From JANQPX01 sp039197065 (GTDB taxonomy: Bacteria > Pseudomonadota > Alphaproteobacteria > Geminicoccales > Geminicoccaceae), in assembly GCA_039197065.1 (NCBI GenBank), contig JBCCUL010000004.1:124001-188000 (forward strand): 64,000 nucleotides of DNA, written 5' to 3'. Under the pieces are notes generated by a model, which saw nothing but the letters and a program-made list of their open reading frames with translations, had not been told where the DNA came from and searched no databases. Positions 16,654 to 25,175 of the stretch are shown here, in pieces. How positions within the stretch are numbered: position 1 is the first letter of the stretch; each line of letters opens with the position of its first letter. The position numbers and the translations under genes are program-made.

Positions 16654-18039
16654 TTACATGCTGCGGGCCGTTTCGTCGAGCGCCGCCAAAAGGCGCTCGA
16701 TCACGACATCGACTTCTTCCCTGGTGATCGAGAGCGGCGGGGAAAGGGCGATGATGTCGCCGCCCGGCAGCGGACGCGCCAAAAGACCTCTGACATGTGC
16801 AGCCTGCGAGAGCTTGGGCGCGATCTTCTCGGCGCCCTCGAACGAGCGTTTGCTCGCCTTATCGGCGACGAATTCGAGCGCCATGATCAGCCCCACGCCT
16901 CGGACATGACCGACCAGCGGGTGGTCCTGGAACGCTTCGCGCAGGCGTCCCTGCATGTAAGCGCCAGTTTCGGCGGCATTCTCGACCAGCTTGTCTTGTT
17001 CGAGGATATCGAGATTGGCCATGGCGGCGGCCGCAGCGACCGGGTGGCCGCCATAGGTGTAGCCGTGGCCGAAGGGACCGACATCTCGGGAGCGATCGAC
17101 CAGCACGTCCCAGACCTTGTCGCCGACCAGGCTTGCCGACATCGGGATGTAGCCGCTGGTCAGCCCCTTGGCGATGGTGATGATATCGGGCTTGATATTG
17201 TAGAGATTCGAGCCGAACCAGTGTCCGAGGCGGCCGAATCCGCAGATCACCTCGTCGGCCACCAGAAGCACGTCATGTTGCTTGAGGACCGGCTGGATCT
17301 CGTCGAAATAGCCCTCCGGCGGCACATGCACGCCGCCCGCTCCCATCACAGGCTCGGCGAAGAACGCGCCGACCGTATCCGGTCCCTCGCGCTCAATGGC
17401 TTCATCCAGTTCTTTCGCGAGCTGCTTCGAAAACTCCCGCTCCGACATGCCCTCCGGCTTCCCCCGATAGGGATCAGGACAGGAGACGTGCCGGACTTCG
17501 GGGATCGGCAGATTGAAGGACTTATGCAGCAAGGGAAGGCCGGTCAGGCTGGCGGAGGCAACCGTGACGCCGTGATAACCCTGCTGGCGCGCGATCAGCT
17601 TCACCTTCTCGGGCTTGCCGCGAAGGGCGTTGTAGTACCAGACCAGCTTGACGTTGGTGTCGTTGGCATCCGAGCCGGTATTGCCGAACAGCACCTTGCT
17701 CATGCCGTCGGGGGCGAGGCGAAGCAGGCGATCGGCAAGGCGGATCGACGGCTCCGTGCCCATGGATGAGAAGCTGTGGAAATAGGCGAGCTTCTTCGCC
17801 TGCTCATGGATGGCGTCAGCGACCTCCGTCCGTCCATAGCCGATATTCACGCACCAAAGGCCGGCAACCGCATCCAGATAGCTCTTGCCGTCCGGATCCT
17901 TGACCCAGACACCCTCGCCTTCGCTGATAACGCGCACGCCCTTTTCCAGATGATCGGCGAGTGCGGTGTAGGGATGAAAGACGCTCTGCCGATCGAGCTC
18001 TTCGAGAGAAAGATTGTGGGTTGGTTCGACAAGAGTCAT
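16654..18039 (-). CDS. Class III (omega) aminotransferase
   Basis: The 461-residue PLP enzyme has the class III hallmarks. These are VFGNTGSDAND-type cofactor phosphate loop (LFGNTGSDANDT), a Tyr-His pair in QQGYHGVTVAS, LLVADEVICGFGRLG with the cofactor Asp, and Lys in TIAKGLTSGYIP. The N-terminal HPYTALADH and LDAVAGLWCVNIGYGR resemble enzymes acting on beta-alanine, putrescine or other omega-amines with pyruvate. A clear AAGGAT site precedes the ATG. It stands alone and faces nadK tail to tail. Amine catabolism is likely; the exact substrate is not visible. Confidence 0.92.
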   Translation of the reverse strand: MTLVEPTHNLSLEELDRQSVFHPYTALADHLEKGVRVISEGEGVWVKDPDGKSYLDAVAGLWCVNIGYGRTEVADAIHEQAKKLAYFHSFSSMGTEPSIRLADRLLRLAPDGMSKVLFGNTGSDANDTNVKLVWYYNALRGKPEKVKLIARQQGYHGVTVASASLTGLPLLHKSFNLPIPEVRHVSCPDPYRGKPEGMSEREFSKQLAKELDEAIEREGPDTVGAFFAEPVMGAGGVHVPPEGYFDEIQPVLKQHDVLLVADEVICGFGRLGHWFGSNLYNIKPDIITIAKGLTSGYIPMSASLVGDKVWDVLVDRSRDVGPFGHGYTYGGHPVAAAAAMANLDILEQDKLVENAAETGAYMQGRLREAFQDHPLVGHVRGVGLIMALEFVADKASKRSFEGAEKIAPKLSQAAHVRGLLARPLPGGDIIALSPPLSITREEVDVVIERLLAALDETARSM

Positions 18040-18204
18040 GGGTCCGATCCTTACGTCAGTTTATTTGACCATAACGCTCCCACCTTGGACGGCCAATGGC
18101 TTGTCTGTAGGCCTGCCGAACCGGAAGCAAACCGGGACGGGATAATTTTTACTTGATTAATATTAATAGTTAAATCAATAAATCTGTATTTTTCTATGAA
18201 ATTA

Positions 18205-18233
18205 TTGACAAAATTCAGTAAATCTTATAATAT
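18205..18233 (+). promoter_or_regulatory. Near-consensus sigma70 promoter of the Flp pilin gene
   Basis: TTGACA at 18205-18210 is followed 17 bases later by TAATAT (18228-18233), with an overlapping TATAAT at 18226-18231 at 15-base spacing. The region from 18140 to 18260 is extremely AT-rich compared with everything around it. It is the strongest promoter-like sequence in the window and lies 35 bases before the pilin start. Confidence 0.65.
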
Positions 18234-18267
18234 CCACACCACAATTAAATAAGAAGGAGCGTCGGCC

Positions 18268-18480
18268 ATGACCCTGCCATCTGACTTTTTTGCCGATCAA
18301 AAGGGCGTGGCGGCTATTCAATATGCTCTCGTGGCCGGTGTCGTGAGTCTGGCGGTACTGCTAGGCAGCCTCTCTCTGCGAGAACCGGTCCTCGATCTGT
18401 ATGCGGAGATGTCAGGCCAGGCCGGCGAAGCCCTTACCGGACAGCAATCTGCCGGGTCCCCGACCGAAGATCAGGTCTGA
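18268..18480 (+). CDS. Flp-family type IVb pilin
   Basis: The 70-residue product has the class IVb pilin layout: a short leader (MTLPSDFFADQKG), then the conserved hydrophobic helix VAAIQYALVAGVVSLAVLLGS with the Glu5 position replaced by Gln (AIQYAL instead of AIEYAL), and a small polar tail. A GAAGGAG site precedes the start. Mature Flp subunits assemble into Tad pili used for surface attachment. No tad or cpa assembly genes are next to it. Replacement of the usual Glu may affect subunit packing or indicate a pseudopilin role. Confidence 0.8.
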   Translation: MTLPSDFFADQKGVAAIQYALVAGVVSLAVLLGSLSLREPVLDLYAEMSGQAGEALTGQQSAGSPTEDQV

Positions 18481-18496
18481 CGAACGGAGCAGCGCG

Positions 18497-19186
18497 TCAG
18501 CTAACCTCATTGACCAGTTGTTCGAGGCGGGCGATGTCGCGAATAATGAGATTGCGCCCGCGCTTTTCCAGAACGCCTTCGTTGGCGAGAAAGCCGAACT
18601 CTCTCGTCACCGCTTCTCGATGGGTGGCCACCTGGCTCGCGATGTCGGCATGGGTCGGCGCCGGGTAGATATTGATGACCTCGGTATGCTGACCGCTGGC
18701 CTTGGCCAGTCTGAGCAGCTCGGCCTGGATACGATTGCGCACGCCGAAAGTCCCGAACTCGAAGACCCGAAGCGACAGAGACCTGACCAGAAAGGACAGG
18801 CGCTGCATCACGCGCAGGCTTACATCGGGCATTTCACGGAGTATTTTCAGAAAATCGGTATCCGACAGCCGGATCAGCTCAACATTCGACTGACTGACCA
18901 CCGATGCCGATCGAGGTTTCTGGTCGATCGCTGCGATATCGCCGAAAAGGTCGCCGGCATTCAGCTGACGGAAGGAAATCTCCTTGCCCGCCTCCGAGAA
19001 CATGGTGACGCCGACCCGTCCGGTCTTGATGAAATAGACGTCACCCGACGTGTCACCGTAGCTTACGATCGTCTGCTGACGGCGATAGGTGTCATGGCGA
19101 CAGCGTTTCGCAATCGCAGCCAGCCGCGAGCGATCCAGATCGACAAAGATCTCGATCGAGGCCAGAACCTCGATAATGTCCTCCAC
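18497..19186 (-). CDS. Crp/Fnr family transcriptional regulator
   Basis: The 229-residue product has an N-terminal cyclic nucleotide-binding fold (about 10-120, with GDTSGDVYFIKTGRVGV and GDLFGDIAAIDQKPRSASV) and a C-terminal winged helix. The helix-turn-helix reads THADIASQVATHREAVTREF. The FGD-x-A-x-x-D-x-x-x-R-x-A-S phosphate cassette resembles true cAMP binders. There is no Fnr-type cysteine cluster. Translation begins at a GTG with a GGGGGG-rich upstream stretch. It converges with the pilin gene, ending 16 bases from it. Targets cannot be inferred. Confidence 0.92.
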   Translation of the reverse strand: MEDIIEVLASIEIFVDLDRSRLAAIAKRCRHDTYRRQQTIVSYGDTSGDVYFIKTGRVGVTMFSEAGKEISFRQLNAGDLFGDIAAIDQKPRSASVVSQSNVELIRLSDTDFLKILREMPDVSLRVMQRLSFLVRSLSLRVFEFGTFGVRNRIQAELLRLAKASGQHTEVINIYPAPTHADIASQVATHREAVTREFGFLANEGVLEKRGRNLIIRDIARLEQLVNEVS

Positions 19187-19343
19187 GCGCCACCCCCCGT
19201 TAGGCCGTGGTTACGTCACATCCCCTCATAGCGCATTATAGTATAGTCGTCATAGCTGCGCTTTAAGGACAGATATCGACTTTAGATCAAATGGACTAAG
19301 AATCCATCGGCCATGATTTGGCGATATCGGCAGATCGGACGCC

Positions 19344-19946
19344 TCACATATCGAAGAAAACCGTCTCGTTCGGCCCCTGCATATGAATGTCGAACCGGTA
19401 AACGATCCCGGCCGCCGTCGGATCGCGATGAGCGAGCAGGGTAGCGCGACGCTCGGCCGGCACCTTCTTCAGCACCGGGTCATCCGCATTGGCGGCAGTC
19501 TCGTCACCAAAATAGATGCGGGTGAAGAGATGGTTCAGAAGACCGCGCATGGTTAAAACGACGTTCAGATAAGGGGCGAGACCATCGGCGATCACCCCCG
19601 GCTTGATCGTATCAATCATGAAGCGGGCGTCCGGATCGGCGCCGGTGCCGCATCGTCCGAAGCCGGTAAAACCGGGATCCCGGCTGTTATCAAGCCGACG
19701 CTCCCAGGGAAACCGGCCTTTTGCATCGGCTTGCCAGATCTCGACCATGGCATCGTTGATCGGCTCCCCTTTTCCGTCGAGCACCTGGCCGATCAACCGG
19801 ATGCGCTGCCCTTCGGTCAGTTCACCGGCGACATCCGATGTAACCAGGCTTTTGAAGGGGTAGCCATATTGCTCCGGCGTCAGGCCGTAGGCGAAGAACG
19901 GGCCGATGGTCTGCGAGGGGGTTTGCCGCCTTCTGGTCGACGCCAT
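19344..19946 (-). CDS. pcaG: Protocatechuate 3,4-dioxygenase alpha subunit
   Basis: The 200-residue product starts MASTRRRQTPSQTIGPFFAYGL, the characteristic alpha-subunit N-terminus, and carries QVLDGKGEPINDAMVEIWQADAKGRFPWERR of the shared intradiol dioxygenase fold. With the beta subunit it opens protocatechuate between the two hydroxyls, feeding the beta-ketoadipate pathway. The start lies one base after the beta-subunit stop (TGAcATG). An upstream in-frame start reaching 20051 is inside the beta gene and is rejected. The alpha subunit lacks iron ligands, as expected. Confidence 0.96.
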   Translation of the reverse strand: MASTRRRQTPSQTIGPFFAYGLTPEQYGYPFKSLVTSDVAGELTEGQRIRLIGQVLDGKGEPINDAMVEIWQADAKGRFPWERRLDNSRDPGFTGFGRCGTGADPDARFMIDTIKPGVIADGLAPYLNVVLTMRGLLNHLFTRIYFGDETAANADDPVLKKVPAERRATLLAHRDPTAAGIVYRFDIHMQGPNETVFFDM

Positions 19947-19947
19947 G

Positions 19948-20652
19948 TCAGGCCTCCATCGGCGTGGCACGCGGGCCGCGGAGCACGAGGTCGAAGCGGT
20001 AACCATGCGCCCAGTCAGGCTCGGTGAGATCCATCGAGAACTTCGCCACAAGAAGATCCCGCGCCTCTTCGGGCACGGCGTTGAAGATCGGATCGTAAGG
20101 GAAGGTCGGATCGCCCTCGAAATACATCTGGGTGACCAGGCGATCGACGAAGCTTGGTCCTAAAAGCGAAAAATGAACATGCGCCGGCCGCCAGGCATTT
20201 TTGTGATTGCCCCAGGGATAGGAGCCGGGCTTCAGCGTGACGAAGCGGAAACGCCCCGTTTCATCGGTGACGGTGCGTCCCGCACCCAGGAAGTTGGGGT
20301 CGAGCGGGGCGTCGTGGACCTCCTCTTTATGGATGTAGCGGCCGGCGGCGTTGGCCTGCCAGATCTCCACCAGCGTGTTCGGGATCGCGCGGCCCTCTTC
20401 GTCCAGGACCCGTCCGTCGATGATGATGCGCTCGCCGATCGGCTCACCGTTCACGCGGGCGTTCATCGTCAGATCGGCATCGATCGGATCGGCCATATCG
20501 TGGCCGAAAACCGGCCCTGCAAGTTCCGATAGTGAAGCGGCGAGCGGTATCAGGGGCTTGGTCGGACCACGCAGGCGGGTCGATTTGTAGTCCGGGTAGA
20601 TCAAGGGCGGTTGCGTCGTCCAGTCCCTCGGCCCTTTGTCATTGTCGGCCAT
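19948..20652 (-). CDS. pcaH: Protocatechuate 3,4-dioxygenase beta subunit
   Basis: The 234-residue product is the iron-bearing beta subunit. It contains RVLDEEGRAIPNTLVEIWQANAAGRY (first Tyr ligand region), KPGSYPWGNHKNAWRPAHVHFS (second Tyr and the two His ligands) and the C-terminal YRFDLVLRG. It is the first gene of a pcaHG operon. No other pca genes are in the window, so the rest of the pathway lies elsewhere. Upstream direct repeats at 20708-20747 may be the regulator site. Confidence 0.97.
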   Translation of the reverse strand: MADNDKGPRDWTTQPPLIYPDYKSTRLRGPTKPLIPLAASLSELAGPVFGHDMADPIDADLTMNARVNGEPIGERIIIDGRVLDEEGRAIPNTLVEIWQANAAGRYIHKEEVHDAPLDPNFLGAGRTVTDETGRFRFVTLKPGSYPWGNHKNAWRPAHVHFSLLGPSFVDRLVTQMYFEGDPTFPYDPIFNAVPEEARDLLVAKFSMDLTEPDWAHGYRFDLVLRGPRATPMEA

Positions 20653-20707
20653 CGATCACTCCTCGGCATCCCTGGGGCAACGAACCCGCGAGAACCATCG
20701 TCGCCTG

Positions 20708-20747
20708 GTTCGACAAGCCTACTGATCAAAGAGCGTTCGACAAGCCT
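20708..20747. promoter_or_regulatory. Direct repeat upstream of pcaHG, candidate IclR-type operator
   Basis: GTTCGACAAGCCT occurs twice exactly (20708-20720 and 20735-20747), 27 bases apart start to start and 56-95 bases before the pcaH start. As I recall, the PcaR site of Pseudomonas begins GTTCGATAAT, so the first half is similar. An IclR-family (PcaR/PcaU-like) site is an inference; no such regulator gene is in the window. Confidence 0.5.
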
Positions 20748-20848
20748 TTGGAAACGGATCGTCTTAGGTCGACATCATTTATCTTCGAATACCCTCCAAT
20801 TTCATTACAAATAATCCGCATAAATCAAATCAAGATGAATACTTGAAA

Positions 20849-20862
20849 AAGACTTAAGTCTT
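20849..20862. promoter_or_regulatory. 14-bp perfect palindrome in the divergent pcaH/VWA intergenic region
   Basis: AAGACTTAAGTCTT is a perfect 14-bp palindrome with no loop, located 103 bases before the VWA-protein start and 197 bases from pcaH. A dimeric regulator could bind there. The 312-base intergenic stretch 20653-20964 is AT-rich and holds no supported gene. Confidence 0.4.
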
Positions 20863-20964
20863 CATCACTCGTTAACGGCCCTGGGTTATCTTTCTATTCA
20901 AGGGTTCGGTTCTTGCGGGAATTGCCTGCGCTTAACGAAGACCTGAGAACTCGGGAGTATGGCC

Positions 20965-22653
20965 ATGAGCATCATTCATTCCAAGACGGCTGCCGCCGCG
21001 CTCACGGTCGCTAAGCTCCTATCAGGGTGCGAACGCCTGGCAAGAGACGAGCGCGGCGCGATCATTACGGTAATCGCTCTCGCCATCATTCCCATCTTTA
21101 CCGCCGTCGGCATCGCAATCGACATCGGCCGTGGCTATCTTTTGCAGTCCAAGCTGTCCTATGCGATCGATGCTGCGGGCCTGGCAGGCGGCCGTTCATT
21201 CGACAGCGATCTGCGCGCCGAGGACATCCAGATGTTCTTCGACGTCAATTTCGATGCCGATGATCTGGGCGCGAAGGTCCTGGGTTCCGGTCCGACGGCC
21301 ACCTTCAATGAAGACGAAAACACGGTAACCATCGAAGCCGAAGCCTCGATTCCGACCTTTTTCATGAACATTGCCGGCTTCGATGAGGTCACGGTCAGCG
21401 CCCGATCCGTCATCCAGCGCGAGCTGCGCGGCATGGAACTCGTCCTGGTGATGGACAATACCGGCTCCATGCGCGGCAGCGGCAAGATGGGCGCCATGAA
21501 GGACGCCGCGACGGAGCTGGTCAACATTCTCTATGGTGAACGCGAGGTGGTGCCCAATTTCTATGTCGGCCTGGTGCCCTATGCCGCGACCGTCAATATC
21601 GGCTCCGAGCGCACCGACTGGCTGGTACATCAGACCTACGATCCCGATGCCGCCTGGCTGTCCGCCGATCCCGATGGCAGCGAGCGCTTCGGCTACCATC
21701 CCGACCACTTTCAGCCCTCCGGCTGGAAAGGCTGCGTCGAAGCCCGGGACTATCCCAATGACAGCAATGACGAGACCTGGGCCGAGGAAGCCTGGTATCC
21801 TCACCTCTGGAAAACAACGCTCGATGCCTTCGCCAACCCGGAGCATGCCCCGGACATCGAGGTGTATGACGAGGACGATGTCGCATCTTGGGGCGAATTC
21901 CTGAACGGCGACAACACTTGGGACCCGAACGGCCTCCTGTCCGACCTGGATGAAGAGAACGGCGCGCAGAACAACGGCACCGGCCCCAATCTCGGCTGCG
22001 GGCCAGCGATCACGCCGCTGGTCGCCAGCAAGACCACGGTGCAGGACGCCATCGACGAGATGCTGCCCTGGCATCGGGGCGGCACCATGGCCAATCTCGG
22101 CCTTGCCTGGGGCTGGCGGGTTCTGTCACCGAAATGGCAAGGCGCCTGGGGCGGTGATACGCCCGACACCCTGCCGCTTGCCTACGAGACGCTGAGCATG
22201 GAAAAGGTCGTGATCCTGCTCACCGATGGCGTCAATCAGTGGTACGACTGGCCCGGCGCGAAATGGACCGTCGACGGCGAGGATCACTATTCCGGCCTGC
22301 CCGGAAGCAACAAATATCCCGGCAGCTCGGACGATACGTTCAAAGCGGAGTGGCCAGGCGCCGACTACACGGCCTACGGCAGGCTGAACGAGGGGCGGCT
22401 AGGCACCACCAGCAACGGCGGCGCTAAGAACGAGGTCAACGACCGGATGCTTGAGCTTTGCGGGGACATGAAGGACGAAGGCATTATCCTTTACGCCATC
22501 ACCTTCAGGGTCAACGACAGTGCGACCCGCAATCTCTATGAGAGCTGCGCCACGTCCACCGATCATTATTTCGACAGCCCGAGCAATACCGATCTGCAGC
22601 AGACTTTCGTGCAGATCGCCGACGAGCTCAGCGTTCTCCGCATCGCCGAATAG
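20965..22653 (+). CDS. TadG-like pilus-associated protein with VWA domain
   Basis: The 562-residue product starts with a cytoplasmic stretch, then the TadE/TadG segment RDERGAIITVIALAIIPIFTAVGIAIDIGRGYLLQSKL (DERG followed by a membrane helix). A von Willebrand A domain follows from about residue 150, with MIDAS start VMDNTGSM, a later VILLTDGVN and a C-terminal ITFRVND. Large Trp- and Asp-rich inserts lie within the domain. The ATG at 20965 sits 7 bases after GGGAG; the ATG at 20959 is too close. TadG-type proteins sit in the envelope of Tad pilus bacteria, but no tad genes are adjacent; only the Flp gene 2.5 kb away is related. Confidence 0.88.
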   Translation: MSIIHSKTAAAALTVAKLLSGCERLARDERGAIITVIALAIIPIFTAVGIAIDIGRGYLLQSKLSYAIDAAGLAGGRSFDSDLRAEDIQMFFDVNFDADDLGAKVLGSGPTATFNEDENTVTIEAEASIPTFFMNIAGFDEVTVSARSVIQRELRGMELVLVMDNTGSMRGSGKMGAMKDAATELVNILYGEREVVPNFYVGLVPYAATVNIGSERTDWLVHQTYDPDAAWLSADPDGSERFGYHPDHFQPSGWKGCVEARDYPNDSNDETWAEEAWYPHLWKTTLDAFANPEHAPDIEVYDEDDVASWGEFLNGDNTWDPNGLLSDLDEENGAQNNGTGPNLGCGPAITPLVASKTTVQDAIDEMLPWHRGGTMANLGLAWGWRVLSPKWQGAWGGDTPDTLPLAYETLSMEKVVILLTDGVNQWYDWPGAKWTVDGEDHYSGLPGSNKYPGSSDDTFKAEWPGADYTAYGRLNEGRLGTTSNGGAKNEVNDRMLELCGDMKDEGIILYAITFRVNDSATRNLYESCATSTDHYFDSPSNTDLQQTFVQIADELSVLRIAE

Positions 22654-22698
22654 CAGGCGGGGCCTGCAGCCTCGACTGGGTAGCGCGCTTGAAACCGA

Positions 22699-24651
22699 TT
22701 ACTGGGTCTTGGTTTCGACCTGTTCGAGGCTGGACTGCACGCCGGCATAGTTGGGATGATCGGGACCGAGCAGGTCGAGAACACGCTGCCAGTGGGTTTT
22801 TGCGTCGTCGATCGTGCCCTGCTGGACCGCGGCGAGGCCGAGATACCAATGGGCTTCCGGATCATCCGGCTGAAGCTCGACGATCTTTCGATAAAGCGCT
22901 GCCGCATCCTCGCCGACCGTCGCCACATCGGTTTCCGGATGGGGTGCGCCCAGCAGGCTGGATGCATAGGCCCGGATCACTTCGGTATCCTCAGGTGCGA
23001 CTTCCATCGCCCGCCGATAGGCCTCTTTTGCCGCCTCGGGCTCGCCGAGCACGATGCGGGACTGCGCCAGGCGAAGCCAGCCCTGGACGTCCGATGGATC
23101 GTCCTCCAGCCGTGCGGCCAGGCCTTCGACCATCGACCTGATCTGGGCGCTTCGCTCCTCTGGCGACAAGGCCGCCATCGCCGCCCGGTCTTCCTCGGTC
23201 GGCATGGGACCGGAATGGGCTTCATCCGATGAAGCGCCATTGACCGCGCTCGGCGCCAGAGCAGGCGCGCCCGCCGCCAAGGCGGCCGCCGGCTCATCGC
23301 CTTCGAGGGCGGCGATGCGCGCCTGGACAACGCCTCTGTCGTCGGAACCATCTTCAAGCAGACCAAGCAGATCCCGCCAATGGCCAACCGCGCCAACCTT
23401 GTCCCCGGCTTGTGCAGCGGCGAGGCCGAGCAGCCAGCGGGGTTCAGGGTCGTCAGGGGTGAGCTCGACCAGCTTCTCATACACACCCACGGCATCCGCG
23501 CCGACCACGGGATCGCCGCCCGGAGTCTCGCTCGGCTGGAGCAGGCTCCCGGCATAGCCAAGCAATACGTCGGGGTTGTCAGGGGCAAGGTCGCGCGCAC
23601 GTTCGAACGCCACTTTCGCAAGCTCCGGCTCGTCCAGCACCATGCGCGAGCGACCGAGCATCAGCCAGCCCTGGATGTCGTCCGGCTCCTCCTCCAGTCG
23701 CGCGGCAAGACCCTCGACCATGCCGCGAATCTGTTCGTTTTCGGCATGCGGACTGCCATCAGCCCTTGCCGGCGTGCCTTCCGGCAGGCTTGCTATGATT
23801 TCGTCGGCCGGGCGGCCATTGGCTTCGAGCACGCCACGGATCGAGCGGATGATATGGCTGCGGAACGGCGCATCGCTCGGGTTGGTCTCCAGAACATAAC
23901 GCCAGGAATCGACCGCGCCGTCGACATTGCCCTCTTGGGAAGCGGCGAGGCCAAGATAATAATGCGCGCGCGGTTCGTTGGGGATGCTTTTGAGCGCCGT
24001 TTGGAACTGTTCAAGCGCGCCGCGCGTCACCAGGCCTTCGGCGCCTTGAACGATTGCCTCGCCCATCTCGATGCGCAGCAGCGGATTGCCGGTGAGCTCG
24101 ATCGCCTTGTTGTAGGAGCCTGCCGAGTCGCCGAAGAGGCCGGCCTGAACCTGGGCTCTGGCGAGTTCGACCCAAAGGTCGCTGTCATCAGGCGCCGCGT
24201 CTACGCGCTCCTGCAAACCCTGGATGCTGGCGAGCGCCGTCTCGCGTACCGGCGCTTGCTGTTCCGGCATGATGCGGGTGGCCAGCGGCACGTCACGCAT
24301 ATGCGGCCGGCCGGTCTGAAAATAGACATAGGCAGAGGCCAATGGGACGATCAGGATGACGAGGGAGGCCAAAACGTAGCCGAAGCGGCTTTCCGATTTC
24401 CTGACAGTAACGCGCTCGTCTTCGCTGGCGAGCGCCAGGATCCGCCTTTGGATTTCCAACTTGGCGGCATGCGCCGCCTCTTCGTCGATCACGCCACGCT
24501 CAAGATCCCGATCCAGCTCCGAAAGCTGATCCTCATGAACGGCGAGATCAAATCCCTCACGGGTGGGAGCGTCCTGACGCCCAAGGTAAGGCAGGACCAG
24601 CGGCAGGATCGCGACGGCAGTCAGCAGCAGGAAGAGAAGAAGATCGATCAT
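22699..24651 (-). CDS. ccmI: Cytochrome c biogenesis protein CcmI, enlarged by a repeat duplication
   Basis: The 650-residue product has the CcmI N-terminus: a membrane span, a cytoplasmic stretch with FDLAVHEDQLSELDRDLERGVIDEEAA, and a second span (about 94-112). A long TPR-type periplasmic part follows. CcmI guides apocytochrome to the heme ligation complex. About 130 residues occur twice in tandem (near 315-445 and 515-645), both beginning QIR-MVEGLAARLE and ending with a DLLG-type segment. Family members usually have about 380-420 residues, so this is a lengthened version. Its ATG overlaps the ccmH stop in ATGA. Confidence 0.93.
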   Translation of the reverse strand: MIDLLLFLLLTAVAILPLVLPYLGRQDAPTREGFDLAVHEDQLSELDRDLERGVIDEEAAHAAKLEIQRRILALASEDERVTVRKSESRFGYVLASLVILIVPLASAYVYFQTGRPHMRDVPLATRIMPEQQAPVRETALASIQGLQERVDAAPDDSDLWVELARAQVQAGLFGDSAGSYNKAIELTGNPLLRIEMGEAIVQGAEGLVTRGALEQFQTALKSIPNEPRAHYYLGLAASQEGNVDGAVDSWRYVLETNPSDAPFRSHIIRSIRGVLEANGRPADEIIASLPEGTPARADGSPHAENEQIRGMVEGLAARLEEEPDDIQGWLMLGRSRMVLDEPELAKVAFERARDLAPDNPDVLLGYAGSLLQPSETPGGDPVVGADAVGVYEKLVELTPDDPEPRWLLGLAAAQAGDKVGAVGHWRDLLGLLEDGSDDRGVVQARIAALEGDEPAAALAAGAPALAPSAVNGASSDEAHSGPMPTEEDRAAMAALSPEERSAQIRSMVEGLAARLEDDPSDVQGWLRLAQSRIVLGEPEAAKEAYRRAMEVAPEDTEVIRAYASSLLGAPHPETDVATVGEDAAALYRKIVELQPDDPEAHWYLGLAAVQQGTIDDAKTHWQRVLDLLGPDHPNYAGVQSSLEQVETKTQ

Positions 24652-25175
24652 GTCGTATCGGCTTCCCTGCGCCCGAGAAGCCTGTCCAGCTTGGCCTGCT
24701 CTTCTTCGGAAAGATCGTCGACCGGCGCAGAAATTGGCGCATGACGACGGCGGCGAACGTAGAGGACCAAACCAGCGCCCGCGATCAGGAAGAGCACCGG
24801 CGGGCCGTACCAGAGGATCCAGGTCGTTGGTTTCACCGGCGGCCGGAGCAGCACGAAGTCACCGTAACGCTGCGTTACGAAGTCGATGATCTCCTCATCC
24901 GTGTCGCCTTCGAGCAGGCGCTCGCGCACCAAGGCGCGCAAATCGCGGGCGAGGTCGGCATCCGAATCGTCGATCGACTGATTTTGGCAGACGAGACAGC
25001 GGAGTTCTTTCGAGAGCTCTCTCGCCCGACGCTCCAGCTCCGGATCTTCCAAAAGCTCGTCCGGACTGGTGGCGGCCACCGCGGGCGGCGCGTGGATGAT
25101 GCCAGCGCTCGGCATGACGACGCCAGCCGCCATCACGGCAACAAGGAGATAGGGAAGGGCGACCTTCGCCCTCAT
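24648..25175 (-). CDS. ccmH: Cytochrome c biogenesis thiol protein CcmH
   Basis: The 175-residue product has a signal peptide, then the diagnostic LRCLVCQNQSIDDSDADLA with the CxxC that keeps apocytochrome cysteines reduced, DEEIIDFVTQRYGDFVLLRPP, and a C-terminal membrane span plus a short basic tail. It overlaps both neighbours by ATGA, so it is translationally coupled with ccmG and ccmI. The start at 25175 is set by that overlap and by the signal peptide; an upstream frame to 25307 lies inside ccmG. Confidence 0.95.
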   Translation of the reverse strand: MRAKVALPYLLVAVMAAGVVMPSAGIIHAPPAVAATSPDELLEDPELERRARELSKELRCLVCQNQSIDDSDADLARDLRALVRERLLEGDTDEEIIDFVTQRYGDFVLLRPPVKPTTWILWYGPPVLFLIAGAGLVLYVRRRRHAPISAPVDDLSEEEQAKLDRLLGRREADTT

